From the NCBI GenBank assembly GCA_019423635.1, contig JAHZBA010000022.1:1-44368 (forward strand): 44,368 nucleotides of DNA, in the 5' to 3' direction. A program made the translations under genes and the position numbers. Shown here in pieces: positions 1-6,577 of this stretch. The notes beneath the pieces are model-generated. The model saw only the letters and a list, made by a program, of their open reading frames with translations. It had not been told where the DNA came from and did not search any database. The first letter of the stretch is position 1; the number at the start of each line of letters is the position of its first letter. Source of the DNA: Clostridiales bacterium. Its GTDB lineage: Bacteria; Bacillota; Clostridia; Oscillospirales; Oscillospiraceae.

Positions 1-258
1 AAAACGGGCCGTGCACGGTCCAAAAGAAAAAAACGCTGGTGGCGAGAATTTGACCGGAGGTCAAATTTCGCCAATATACGGGGGTTGTTGCCGCCCGGCT
101 TGGGTTGAAACTTGATGGTCCCTGCCGGCGCGCGCCGGACCCCTCAGTTGAAGAACTCTTGACCCGCGTGAAGAGACTTCCGGAGGAGGCTGTTGGGTGG
201 TTGACGGACGGTTTTCTCTTCTAATTCCGCGCTTTCCGCTTCGCTAAGCGCTGCCCTG
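1..258 (+). repeat. Hairpin-rich arm repeat, copy A1 (5' end cut by window edge)
   Basis: This is the first of four copies of an arm unit of about 320 bases; the others are 1190-1509, 24606-24936 and 25120-25291. Shared blocks in order are the palindrome CCGTGCACGG, a stem AATTTGACC (47-55) with GGTCAAATT (59-67), the palindrome CGGCGCGCGCCG, a conserved GCGTGAAGAGACT block, and a terminal GCGCTTTCC...AAGCGCTGCCCTGG block ending near 258. It faces copy A2 in inverted orientation. No coding frame is conserved among copies. I do not recognise the family. Confidence 0.85.
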
Positions 259-317
259 GAGTTCTATGGGGCCTCTTCTCCCCAATTCTGGCCTCTGGCT
301 CTGATCGGGCCATCCCC

Positions 318-369
318 TTGCCTCTCCCTCTGGGAGAGGTGGCGCCGCCGCAGGCGGTGACGGAGAGGG
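318..369. repeat. Half copy of CCTCTCCC/GGGAGAGG intergenic repeat
   Basis: Two adjacent hairpins, CCTCTCCC-TCT-GGGAGAGG and CCGCC-GCA-GGCGG, are followed by GTGACGGAGAGGG. The same module occurs at 43448-43506, where the second stem is CACCGCT/AGCGGTG, so the bases differ but pairing is kept. It lies inside the composite element at 1-1509. Confidence 0.7.
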
Positions 370-396
370 CTTCCCCGCCTCACCCTCCGCCCCCTC

Positions 397-452
397 CGTA
401 GGGCGCGAGGAGGTGAATTGGCCCAACGGGCCAAGAGAGGCTGGCCTGGGCC
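397..452 (+). repeat. Inner inverted repeat, left arm (56 bp)
   Basis: These 56 bases are repeated exactly, in reverse complement, at 1108-1163. The pair encloses the divergent gene pair at 497-1065. The arm contains its own palindrome, TTGGCCC-AAC-GGGCCAA. A GAGGAGGTG motif resembles a ribosome binding site plus start codon, but the frame behind it does not look like a protein. Confidence 0.9.
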
Positions 453-496
453 CCGCCGCCTTTCACGGATCGGGCCCGGATCATACCGCCCGGCGG

Positions 497-742
497 TTAT
501 TGGTAGATCTCTTTCGCCAGCAGGAAGGCCTGGCGGGCCACGGCCTTTGTGTAAATTTCCGCGGCTGCGTTTTGTGCGCTTTCGTAGGCCAGATACAGAT
601 CTATCTGCTCCTCGGAGAGCGCCGCCGTCAAGGCCTCCTCCGCGTGCTTTTCCCGGGCCGACTGGAGGTAGAATTCTCCGTTGAGATAGTCAGCCCCATC
701 CTCGTACAGAGCTTGTAATAAAATATCAATGTAATCTAGCAT
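497..742 (-). CDS. Small acidic helical protein of unknown function (81 aa), divergent from HTH regulator
   Basis: The 81-residue product is predicted to be soluble, largely helical and acidic, rich in Ala, Glu, Tyr and Leu, with no signal peptide or membrane segment. It resembles small Bacillota proteins of unknown function, possibly DUF6809, but I cannot confirm this. The start at 742 has a good GAGGG ribosome binding site about seven bases upstream on the minus strand. A TCGACA-17-TATAAT promoter lies at 822-794, with an operator-like palindrome in its spacer. Pairing with a divergent XRE regulator and enclosure by perfect inverted repeats suggest a small accessory module; a toxin-antitoxin-like role is possible but nothing in the sequence proves it. 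Confidence 0.7.
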   Translation of the reverse strand: MLDYIDILLQALYEDGADYLNGEFYLQSAREKHAEEALTAALSEEQIDLYLAYESAQNAAAEIYTKAVARQAFLLAKEIYQ

Positions 743-840
743 GTGAACCCTCAGAAAAATGAATTGACATTCCTAAACAGGAATTATATGATGATTATAA
801 TATTCCTGTTTAGGAATGTCGAGAGCGATTTGAGGTATGT
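743..840. promoter_or_regulatory. Face-to-face divergent promoters with twin operator palindromes
   Basis: Plus-strand promoter: TTGACA 764-769, 17 bp, TATGAT 787-792. Minus-strand promoter: TCGACA 822-817, 17 bp, TATAAT 799-794. Each spacer contains the palindrome ATTCCT-N4-AGGAAT (769-784 and 802-817). Together these form a 19-base inverted repeat, with palindrome centres 33 bp apart, about three helical turns. The HTH protein encoded at 841 is the obvious candidate repressor and would shut both promoters. Confidence 0.88.
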
Positions 841-1065
841 ATGACATTTTCTGAACATCTTATTTTCTTGCGGGAAAAGAGTGGAATTACGCAGAAAAAA
901 GTGGCTGAGGCGCTTGGAATCAGCGTACATGCCTATCAAAGGTTTGAGTATGCGGAACAGGAACCCCGCCTATCAACGCTGACTGCCCTGGCAGACTTTT
1001 ATGACCTGCCCCTAGACGAGCTGGTCTGCCGGGAGCGGCGGGGGCAGGGTGAAGAGGGCATGTAG
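841..1065 (+). CDS. XRE-family helix-turn-helix regulator (74 aa)
   Basis: A compact Cro/C1-type HTH domain fills residues about 4-60: the LREKSGITQKKVAEALGIS segment is the HTH core and LADFYDLPLDEL is the closing helix. There is no additional sensor domain, so it is probably a simple DNA-binding repressor. The ATG at 841 is preceded by GAGG at 832-835. It is transcribed divergently from the 81-aa gene, and its promoter carries one of the two palindromic operators, so autoregulation is likely. The AT-rich promoter and first part of the gene contrast with the GC-rich surroundings, and the pair lies between inverted repeats, which fits an acquired cassette. Confidence 0.88.
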   Translation: MTFSEHLIFLREKSGITQKKVAEALGISVHAYQRFEYAEQEPRLSTLTALADFYDLPLDELVCRERRGQGEEGM

Positions 1066-1107
1066 GTTCCCTCCTGTTGCCCCGGGAGGAGCGGCGCGCC
1101 GAGTCGT

Positions 1108-1163
1108 GGCCCAGGCCAGCCTCTCTTGGCCCGTTGGGCCAATTCACCTCCTCGCGCCCTACG
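1108..1163 (-). repeat. Inner inverted repeat, right arm (56 bp)
   Basis: Exact reverse complement of 397-452 across all 56 bases. It lies just downstream of the HTH gene stop and just before arm copy A2. Perfect identity suggests recent duplication, ongoing gene conversion, or function as a recombination or transposition end. Confidence 0.9.
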
Positions 1164-1189
1164 AAGGAGAACAAGGACCCCGCAGAGCA

Positions 1190-1509
1190 CCAGGGCAGCG
1201 CTTAGCGAAGCGGAAAGCGCGGAATTAGGAGCAGGGACAGTTCGTTAAGCACCCAATAGTTACCGTCGGAAGTCTCTTCACGCGGGGAAAGGGTTCTACA
1301 AGGACCTGGGTGCGGCGCGCGCCGGCAGGGACCACCAAATTTCCACCCAAGCTGGGCGGGAACAACTCTCGTATTGGCAAAACTTGACCGGAGGTCAAGT
1401 TCTCGCCACAGCGTCTTTTTCTCTTTTGGACCGTGCACGGCCCGTTTTCTCTTTTTCTCCGCTGAGAAAAAGAGAAAACGGGGGGTGCAATGCAGGCTAT
1501 CATCATAGC
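1190..1509 (-). repeat. Hairpin-rich arm repeat, copy A2 (inverted relative to A1)
   Basis: Full-length arm in reverse orientation. Stems seen on the plus strand: AACTTGACC-GGA-GGTCAAGTT (1381-1401), where a C-G pair replaces the T-A pair of other copies; TTTTCTCTTTTTCTC (1445-1459) with its perfect complement (1464-1478); and GCTAT-CATC-ATAGC (1496-1509). A further CCGGCC-GCA-GGCCGG hairpin (1522-1536) follows and has a counterpart next to copy A4. The arm ends about 70 bases before mutS, so transcripts of mutS may start in or run through it. Confidence 0.88.
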
Positions 1510-1580
1510 AAAAACCTGCCCCCGGCCGCAGGCCGGACAACCCGCCCCCCAGGGGGCCCCATAGAAAGAAGGTGCCCCCT

Positions 1581-4187
1581 TTGGCAGAACTCACCCCCAT
1601 GATGAAGCAATACCTGGAGATCAAAAAGGACAACCCGGATTCCATCCTCTTCTTCCGCCTGGGCGATTTCTACGAGATGTTCGCCGACGACGCCCGCACG
1701 GCGTCCCGGGAGCTGGATCTGACCCTCACCTCCCGGGACCACGGGAAGCACGCAAAGCCCGCCGAGGAACGGGTGCCTATGTGCGGCATCCCCTACCACG
1801 CCAGCGAGGCCTACATCGCCCGGCTCATCGCCAAGGGCTACAAGGTGGCCATCTGCGAGCAGATGGAGGACCCTGCCAAGGCCAAGGGCCTTGTGAAGCG
1901 GGACATCATCCGGGTGGTGACCCCCGGCACTGTCCTGGACGACGCCTCTTTGGATGCCAAGTCCAGCAATTTTATCTGCGGCATCTACCTGGACTCCCGG
2001 GGGGCCGCCGCGGCCTTCTGCGACATCACCACCGGCAAGGCCCACCTGACGGCCTTCACCGGAAAGGACCGGGTGGAGCACCTTATTAACGAGCTGGGCC
2101 GCTTCTCTCCGGCAGAGGCCATTTTGAACGACGGAGCCTGCTCCGAGAACGCCCTCACCAGCGCCCTGCGGGAGAAGTTCCACTGCCTGGTGGAAAACGG
2201 CGGGGAGCGGAGGTTCCAGCTGGCGGAGGCGGAGCGGAATATTCGCAAACAGTTCGGCGAGGAGGCTTTGAAACAGCTGCCCGCCGGGACTCCCGCCGCC
2301 GCCATGGCCCTGGGGGGACTGCTGAACTACTTATACGAGACCCAGAAGACGGATCTGTCCCACATCAACGACCTGGATTATTACGAGCAGGGGCGGTTCA
2401 TGGAGCTGGACCTGACGGCCCGGCGGAATCTGGAGCTGACGGAGACCCTGCGGAACAAGGAGAGAAAGGGCTCCCTTTTGTGGGTGCTGGACAAGACCAA
2501 GACCCCCATGGGGGCCCGGTGTCTGCGGAGCTGGCTGGAGCGGCCGCTGCTGTCGGTGACGGCCATCCAGCGCCGTACTTCCGCCGTGGCCGCCCTGGTG
2601 GAGGACACCATCAACCGGGAGGAGCTCATCGCCGCCCTCACCGGCATGGGGGATATGGAGCGGCAGATCGGCCGCATCGTCTACGGCACCGCCGGTGGCC
2701 GGGACATGGTGGCCCTGCGCGCCGCCCTGGAGCGGCTGCCGGAGGTCAGAAATCGGCTGGAGAGTCTGGGAGAGCGGCGCCTTCAGGAGCTGGCGGCGTC
2801 CATGGACACCCTGGAGGACGTCCGGGAGCGCATTGCCGGGGCCATCTGCGACGAGCCGCCCTTCTCCGTCCGGGAGGGGGGCTTCATCCGGGAGGGCTTC
2901 GACCCGGAGGTGGACCGGCTGCGGCATATCCTCAAGGGCGGCAAGGGCGTTATCCCGGAGATCGAGGCCCGGGAGAAGGAGCGCACCGGCATCCGGACGC
3001 TGAAAATCGGCTACAACAAGGTCTTCGGCTATTACATCGAGGTCAGCAACTCCTTCAAGGACCAGGTGCCGGAGACGTACATCCGCAAGCAGACCCTAGT
3101 GAATGGGGAGCGGTTCATCACCCAGGAGCTGAAGGATCTGGAGCAGGAGATTCTCACCGCCTCGGAGCGGGTGACGGCGCTGGAGTACGAGCTCTTTGCC
3201 AGGCTCCGGGAGGAGGTCTCCGCCGCCGCGCCCAGGATACAGGCCGCCGCCGCTGCCGCCGCCGAGGCGGACGCCCTGGCGTCCCTTGCGGTCGTGGCGG
3301 TGCGGCAGAACTACTGCCGGCCGGAGGTGGACGAGTCCGGCGTGATTGAGATCCGGGAGGGCCGGCACCCGGTGGTGGAGCAGATGCTCCAGGACACCCT
3401 CTTCGTCCCCAACGACACCTTCATGGGGGAGCGGGAGAACCGGGCGGCCATCATCACCGGGCCCAACATGGCGGGCAAGTCCACCTACATGCGCCAGGTG
3501 GCCCTGATTGTCCTGCTGGCCCAGATGGGCAGCTTCGTCCCGGCGAAATACGCCCGCATCGGCGTGGTGGACCGGATCTTCACCCGGATCGGGGCCTCCG
3601 ACGACCTCTCCGCCGGGCAGTCCACCTTCATGGTGGAGATGACGGAGGTGGCGGACATCCTGCGCCAGTCCACCAGGAACTCCCTGCTGATTCTGGATGA
3701 GATCGGCCGGGGCACCTCCACCTTTGACGGCATGTCCATCGCCCGGGCGGTGCTGGAGCACTGCGCCGGGAAGAAAAAGGCCAAGACCCTCTTTGCAACC
3801 CACTACCACGAGCTGACGGAGTTGGAGAACAGCCTCCCCGGCACGGTGAACTACAACATCGCCGTCAAGACCCGGGGGGAGGACATCATCTTTTTGCGCA
3901 AGATCGTCCCCGGCGGCGCGGACCGCAGCTACGGCATCGAGGTGGCGAAGCTGGCGGGCCTGCCGGACCAGGTGCTCCAGCGGGCCCGGGAGGTCCTGCG
4001 GGAGCTGGAGGAGGAGAACGGGGTGCAGTATGTGGCCCCCCGGCAGGAGACGGAGCAGGTCTCCCTGGGCGCCGTGGCCGAGGGGGAGGTTCTGGACGCC
4101 CTTCGCCGCTGCCAGGTAGATCTGCTGACGCCCATGGAGGCCATGAACCTGCTGTATGAGCTGAAGAAGAAACTGACGGGCGCGTGA
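1581..4187 (+). CDS. mutS: DNA mismatch repair protein MutS
   Basis: MutS recognises mismatches and, as a dimer, recruits MutL. The 868-residue product has the mismatch-wedge motif F30-Y31-E32 in the N-terminal domain, Walker A GPNMAGKST at 627-635, Walker B LLILDE ending at D706-E707, and the ATPase signature through GRGTSTFDG. Length is normal for the MutS1 family. I prefer the TTG start at 1581 because the product then begins MAELTPMMKQY, as is usual, and AGAAGG at 1567-1572 is eight bases upstream. A GTG at 1572 would add three residues but would overlap that binding site. The leader carries the end of hairpin repeat A2. Membrane protein genes follow before mutL. Confidence 0.97.
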   Translation: MAELTPMMKQYLEIKKDNPDSILFFRLGDFYEMFADDARTASRELDLTLTSRDHGKHAKPAEERVPMCGIPYHASEAYIARLIAKGYKVAICEQMEDPAKAKGLVKRDIIRVVTPGTVLDDASLDAKSSNFICGIYLDSRGAAAAFCDITTGKAHLTAFTGKDRVEHLINELGRFSPAEAILNDGACSENALTSALREKFHCLVENGGERRFQLAEAERNIRKQFGEEALKQLPAGTPAAAMALGGLLNYLYETQKTDLSHINDLDYYEQGRFMELDLTARRNLELTETLRNKERKGSLLWVLDKTKTPMGARCLRSWLERPLLSVTAIQRRTSAVAALVEDTINREELIAALTGMGDMERQIGRIVYGTAGGRDMVALRAALERLPEVRNRLESLGERRLQELAASMDTLEDVRERIAGAICDEPPFSVREGGFIREGFDPEVDRLRHILKGGKGVIPEIEAREKERTGIRTLKIGYNKVFGYYIEVSNSFKDQVPETYIRKQTLVNGERFITQELKDLEQEILTASERVTALEYELFARLREEVSAAAPRIQAAAAAAAEADALASLAVVAVRQNYCRPEVDESGVIEIREGRHPVVEQMLQDTLFVPNDTFMGERENRAAIITGPNMAGKSTYMRQVALIVLLAQMGSFVPAKYARIGVVDRIFTRIGASDDLSAGQSTFMVEMTEVADILRQSTRNSLLILDEIGRGTSTFDGMSIARAVLEHCAGKKKAKTLFATHYHELTELENSLPGTVNYNIAVKTRGEDIIFLRKIVPGGADRSYGIEVAKLAGLPDQVLQRAREVLRELEEENGVQYVAPRQETEQVSLGAVAEGEVLDALRRCQVDLLTPMEAMNLLYELKKKLTGA

Positions 4188-4199
4188 GCGCGCTGAGAA

Positions 4200-4356
4200 T
4201 TAGGAATTAGGAATTAGGAGTTAGGAATTAGGAATTTATGATGACCGAAAAACTCCTTACGGTATGAGGACGGCATCCCTGAAAACGCAGAATCCCGTAT
4301 CAATGATCTTCTTGCTCCAGACGCCTGATTTCTAACGTTTAACTCCTAATTCCTAA
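4200..4356. repeat. TTAGGAA heptamer array with inverted partner
   Basis: Five tandem heptamers (TTAGGAA, one as TTAGGAG) occupy 4200-4234. Two reverse-complement heptamers (CTCCTAA, TTCCTAA) lie at 4343-4356. The 108 bases between them show no gene. The same architecture occurs at 29553-29693 and, with another heptamer, at 17284-17387. This fills the mutS to CPBP gene gap. Confidence 0.85.
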
Positions 4357-4373
4357 CTAAAAAGCGGAGTTGA

Positions 4374-5087
4374 TTGAAAGTGCCGAAGAAACGAGTGACC
4401 GCCTATATGTCCCCGGGAGAGCAGATCGCGGGGACGGTGTTCTTTGTGATCTACCTGCTGGTGCTGCCCTTCGCGGCGGCGCCGCTGTTCCGCCTGGCGG
4501 GACACCTGCTGGACACGGTGATCACCGGCGCCATGCAGACGGCCATCTGCTACTATGTCCTCTTTGCCGTGACCATCCTCATCTTTCACGGCTTCCTGGC
4601 CCGGACCTCCCGGCGCCTCATGGAGAACCTGGGGGAGTCCCTCAAGACGCTGGCGATCGGCCTTGTGGCGCTGTACGGCCTCAACGAGCTGGTGTACCGG
4701 CTGAGCGGACTGTTTCTCATAAGCCGCACGAATCTCAATAACGGCACCGTCACCGTGCACCTGGACAACGCCCCCCACATGACGCTGGTGATCGTACTGC
4801 TGCTGGCGCCCTTTGTGGAGGAGGTCCTGTTCCGGGGACTGGTGTTCGGGAATCTCAGATACAAGAGCCGGGCTCTGGCGTACCTGGTCAGCTGTCTGCT
4901 CTTTGCCCTGCTCCACGTGTGGCAGTTCGCGGTGGGGAACCAGGACCTCACCTATTTCCTGCTGATGGTCCAGTATCTGGTGCCCGGACTGGTGCTGGCC
5001 TGGGCCTTCGACCACAGCGGCACGCTCTGGACGTCTGTGGGCCTTCACGTTCTGGCCAACGCCCTCAGCGTGTGGACCATGGCGTAG
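4374..5087 (+). CDS. CPBP-family intramembrane glutamic protease (CAAX protease-like)
   Basis: A multi-pass membrane protein of 237 residues with the three Abi/CPBP motifs: E149-E150-xxx-R154 (EEVLFRG), FALLH in the next helix, and HVLAN near the C-terminus. Members cleave membrane or prenylated substrates; in Bacillota some act in bacteriocin self-immunity or envelope signalling, but the substrate here is unknown. About six hydrophobic segments are visible. The start is uncertain: TTG at 4374 is four bases after GGAG, and GTG at 4380 has ten bases of spacing. It probably begins an operon with the next two membrane genes, ahead of mutL. Confidence 0.85.
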   Translation: MKVPKKRVTAYMSPGEQIAGTVFFVIYLLVLPFAAAPLFRLAGHLLDTVITGAMQTAICYYVLFAVTILIFHGFLARTSRRLMENLGESLKTLAIGLVALYGLNELVYRLSGLFLISRTNLNNGTVTVHLDNAPHMTLVIVLLLAPFVEEVLFRGLVFGNLRYKSRALAYLVSCLLFALLHVWQFAVGNQDLTYFLLMVQYLVPGLVLAWAFDHSGTLWTSVGLHVLANALSVWTMA

Positions 5088-5102
5088 CGGGGAGGGAGCA
5101 CC

Positions 5103-5600
5103 ATGTCAGGAGAATTGCTGTTGAAGACCAGGAGCAGGGCCCTTCCCGCCCTGGCGCTGAGCTGCGCTTTGACCGCGGTGCTGGCGCTGGTATTTTTGAG
5201 GTACGTTCCGCTGCCGTCGGGCCTGGCCCGGGGCGGGGCCGCGGCGCTGCTGGCCTATGTGCTGTTCCGGGTGCTGTACCCGGCCCTGAGCAGCCTGTTT
5301 CCCGAAAAGACGGGCCCGGCGGGCACCTGGACCGTGACGCCGGATACCCTGTATCTGAATGAGACGGCCATCTCCCGGAGCAGCATCCGCCAGATCTACT
5401 GCTGGCCAAACCGGAATGCCCTGGGCCAGGCGGGAATCGGCTGGACCGTCAACATTGAAACGGACCGCGGCCATCATCTCCTCCGGACGCTGACCGGAGG
5501 GGAGGACGCAAAGCGCTCCGCCCGGCAGCTGCGGGCCATGGTGGTGGCCCTGGGCTATGGGAGCCGGTGGGCGGAGGATGAAGAAGACGAAGAAGACTGA
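5103..5600 (+). CDS. Small membrane protein with two N-terminal TM segments and a PH-like tail (165 aa)
   Basis: I do not recognise a named family. Residues about 13-33 and 40-62 form two hydrophobic segments, followed by a soluble domain (about 70-150) whose pattern (TWTVTPDTLYL, then SSIRQIYCW) resembles bacterial PH-like YcxB or YdbT-type domains that follow a short membrane hairpin. The tail ends in a run of Asp and Glu. The ATG at 5103 follows GGGAGG. It starts 15 bases after the CPBP gene and is probably co-transcribed with it. Function unknown. Confidence 0.75.
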   Translation: MSGELLLKTRSRALPALALSCALTAVLALVFLRYVPLPSGLARGGAAALLAYVLFRVLYPALSSLFPEKTGPAGTWTVTPDTLYLNETAISRSSIRQIYCWPNRNALGQAGIGWTVNIETDRGHHLLRTLTGGEDAKRSARQLRAMVVALGYGSRWAEDEEDEED

Positions 5601-5617
5601 GGAGTGCGGAAGGCAGT

Positions 5618-6535
5618 ATGGTATTTTTTGAGAGCTTATCCAAGATGGTGGTGATCCTGTGCGGCATCGGCGCGGGGTATCTTGCCAACAAACTGGGGAT
5701 CATGGGCGGCGAGACGGACCAGAAGATCACCAAGCTGATGCTGACAATCACCCTGCCCGCCATGACCATCGGCGCGGTGGCCACCAGTCAGGATCTGCCG
5801 GACACGGCGGCGCTGCTGGGAATTTTGAAGGTGGCGGCGATCTTTTACGGACTGGCGTTCCTGCTGGCGTTTTTGCTGCCCCGCCTGCTGGGGGGCACGC
5901 CGGAGCAGAAGAGCGTCTGGCGCTTTGCCATCTGTTTTTCCAACGTGGGCTTTATCGGCATCCCCGTGTCCGTCCTCTTTTTCGGGGAGGAGGCCATGAT
6001 CTATGCGGTGATCCTGATGCTGCCCTTCAACCTCCTCTCCTACAGCTTCGGCACGCTGATGCTCACCGGCGGCATCCGGGATTTCAGCTGGAAGCGGATG
6101 CTGTCGCCCTGCGTGGTGTCCTCCTTCCTGGCGCTGGTGCTGACGCTGGCGAGGCTGCGCCCGCCGGCCCTGGTGGGGGAGTGCCTGGCGTTCGTGGGAG
6201 ATATTACGGTGCCCATGTCGCTGCTGATTATCGGCTCGCTGCTGGCGGGGCTGCCGGCGGGACAGGTGTTCGCCTCGGCGCGGCTGTGGGGGCTGGCGGC
6301 CATCCGGCTGGTGCTCTTGCCGCTGCTGCTGTGGGTGCTGCTGCGCTTTTTGGGCACGGAGCAGCTGGTGATGCAGGTGGCGGTGATTCAGATGGCCATG
6401 CCCGTGGCCGCCAACGGCACCATGCTCTGCCTGGAGTACGGCGGAGACAAGCACTGTATGGCCCAGGCCACGTTCCTGACCACGCTTCTCGCCATGGTGA
6501 CAGTGCCCCTGCTGGCCACCTGCTGTTTGCTGTGA
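5618..6535 (+). CDS. AEC-family (auxin efflux carrier-like) transporter
   Basis: The 305-residue product is almost entirely hydrophobic, with about ten membrane segments in two repeats, as in the AEC/BART superfamily (MleP and YfdV relatives). Family hallmarks include the conserved SNVGFIGIPV segment in the middle and an ANGTML segment near the C-terminus. Bacterial members move organic acids such as malate or malonate, or other metabolites; the substrate cannot be read from sequence. The ATG at 5618 has a GGAAGG site upstream. It sits 17 bases after the preceding gene and 42 before mutL, so read-through into mutL is plausible. Confidence 0.9.
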   Translation: MVFFESLSKMVVILCGIGAGYLANKLGIMGGETDQKITKLMLTITLPAMTIGAVATSQDLPDTAALLGILKVAAIFYGLAFLLAFLLPRLLGGTPEQKSVWRFAICFSNVGFIGIPVSVLFFGEEAMIYAVILMLPFNLLSYSFGTLMLTGGIRDFSWKRMLSPCVVSSFLALVLTLARLRPPALVGECLAFVGDITVPMSLLIIGSLLAGLPAGQVFASARLWGLAAIRLVLLPLLLWVLLRFLGTEQLVMQVAVIQMAMPVAANGTMLCLEYGGDKHCMAQATFLTTLLAMVTVPLLATCCLL

Positions 6536-6577
6536 GAGGCGGGAGCTTGAGTTTTTGGAAGGTTGGAGGTGTCGTCT

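Noticed and set aside
413..718. Plus-strand frame starting with a strong GAGGAGGTG in the inner inverted repeat
   Set aside because: It runs antisense to the 81-aa gene, has an Arg/Pro/Gly composition typical of a shadow frame, and the matching frame from the right arm diverges at once.
497..1065. Firm call of a toxin-antitoxin system
   Set aside because: The gene layout is divergent rather than the usual tandem operon, and the 81-aa protein has no recognisable toxin motif; kept only as a possibility.
1202..1645. Minus-strand open frame of 147 codons across arm A2
   Set aside because: It crosses hairpins and the start of mutS; equivalent frames are not kept in copies A1, A3 or A4.
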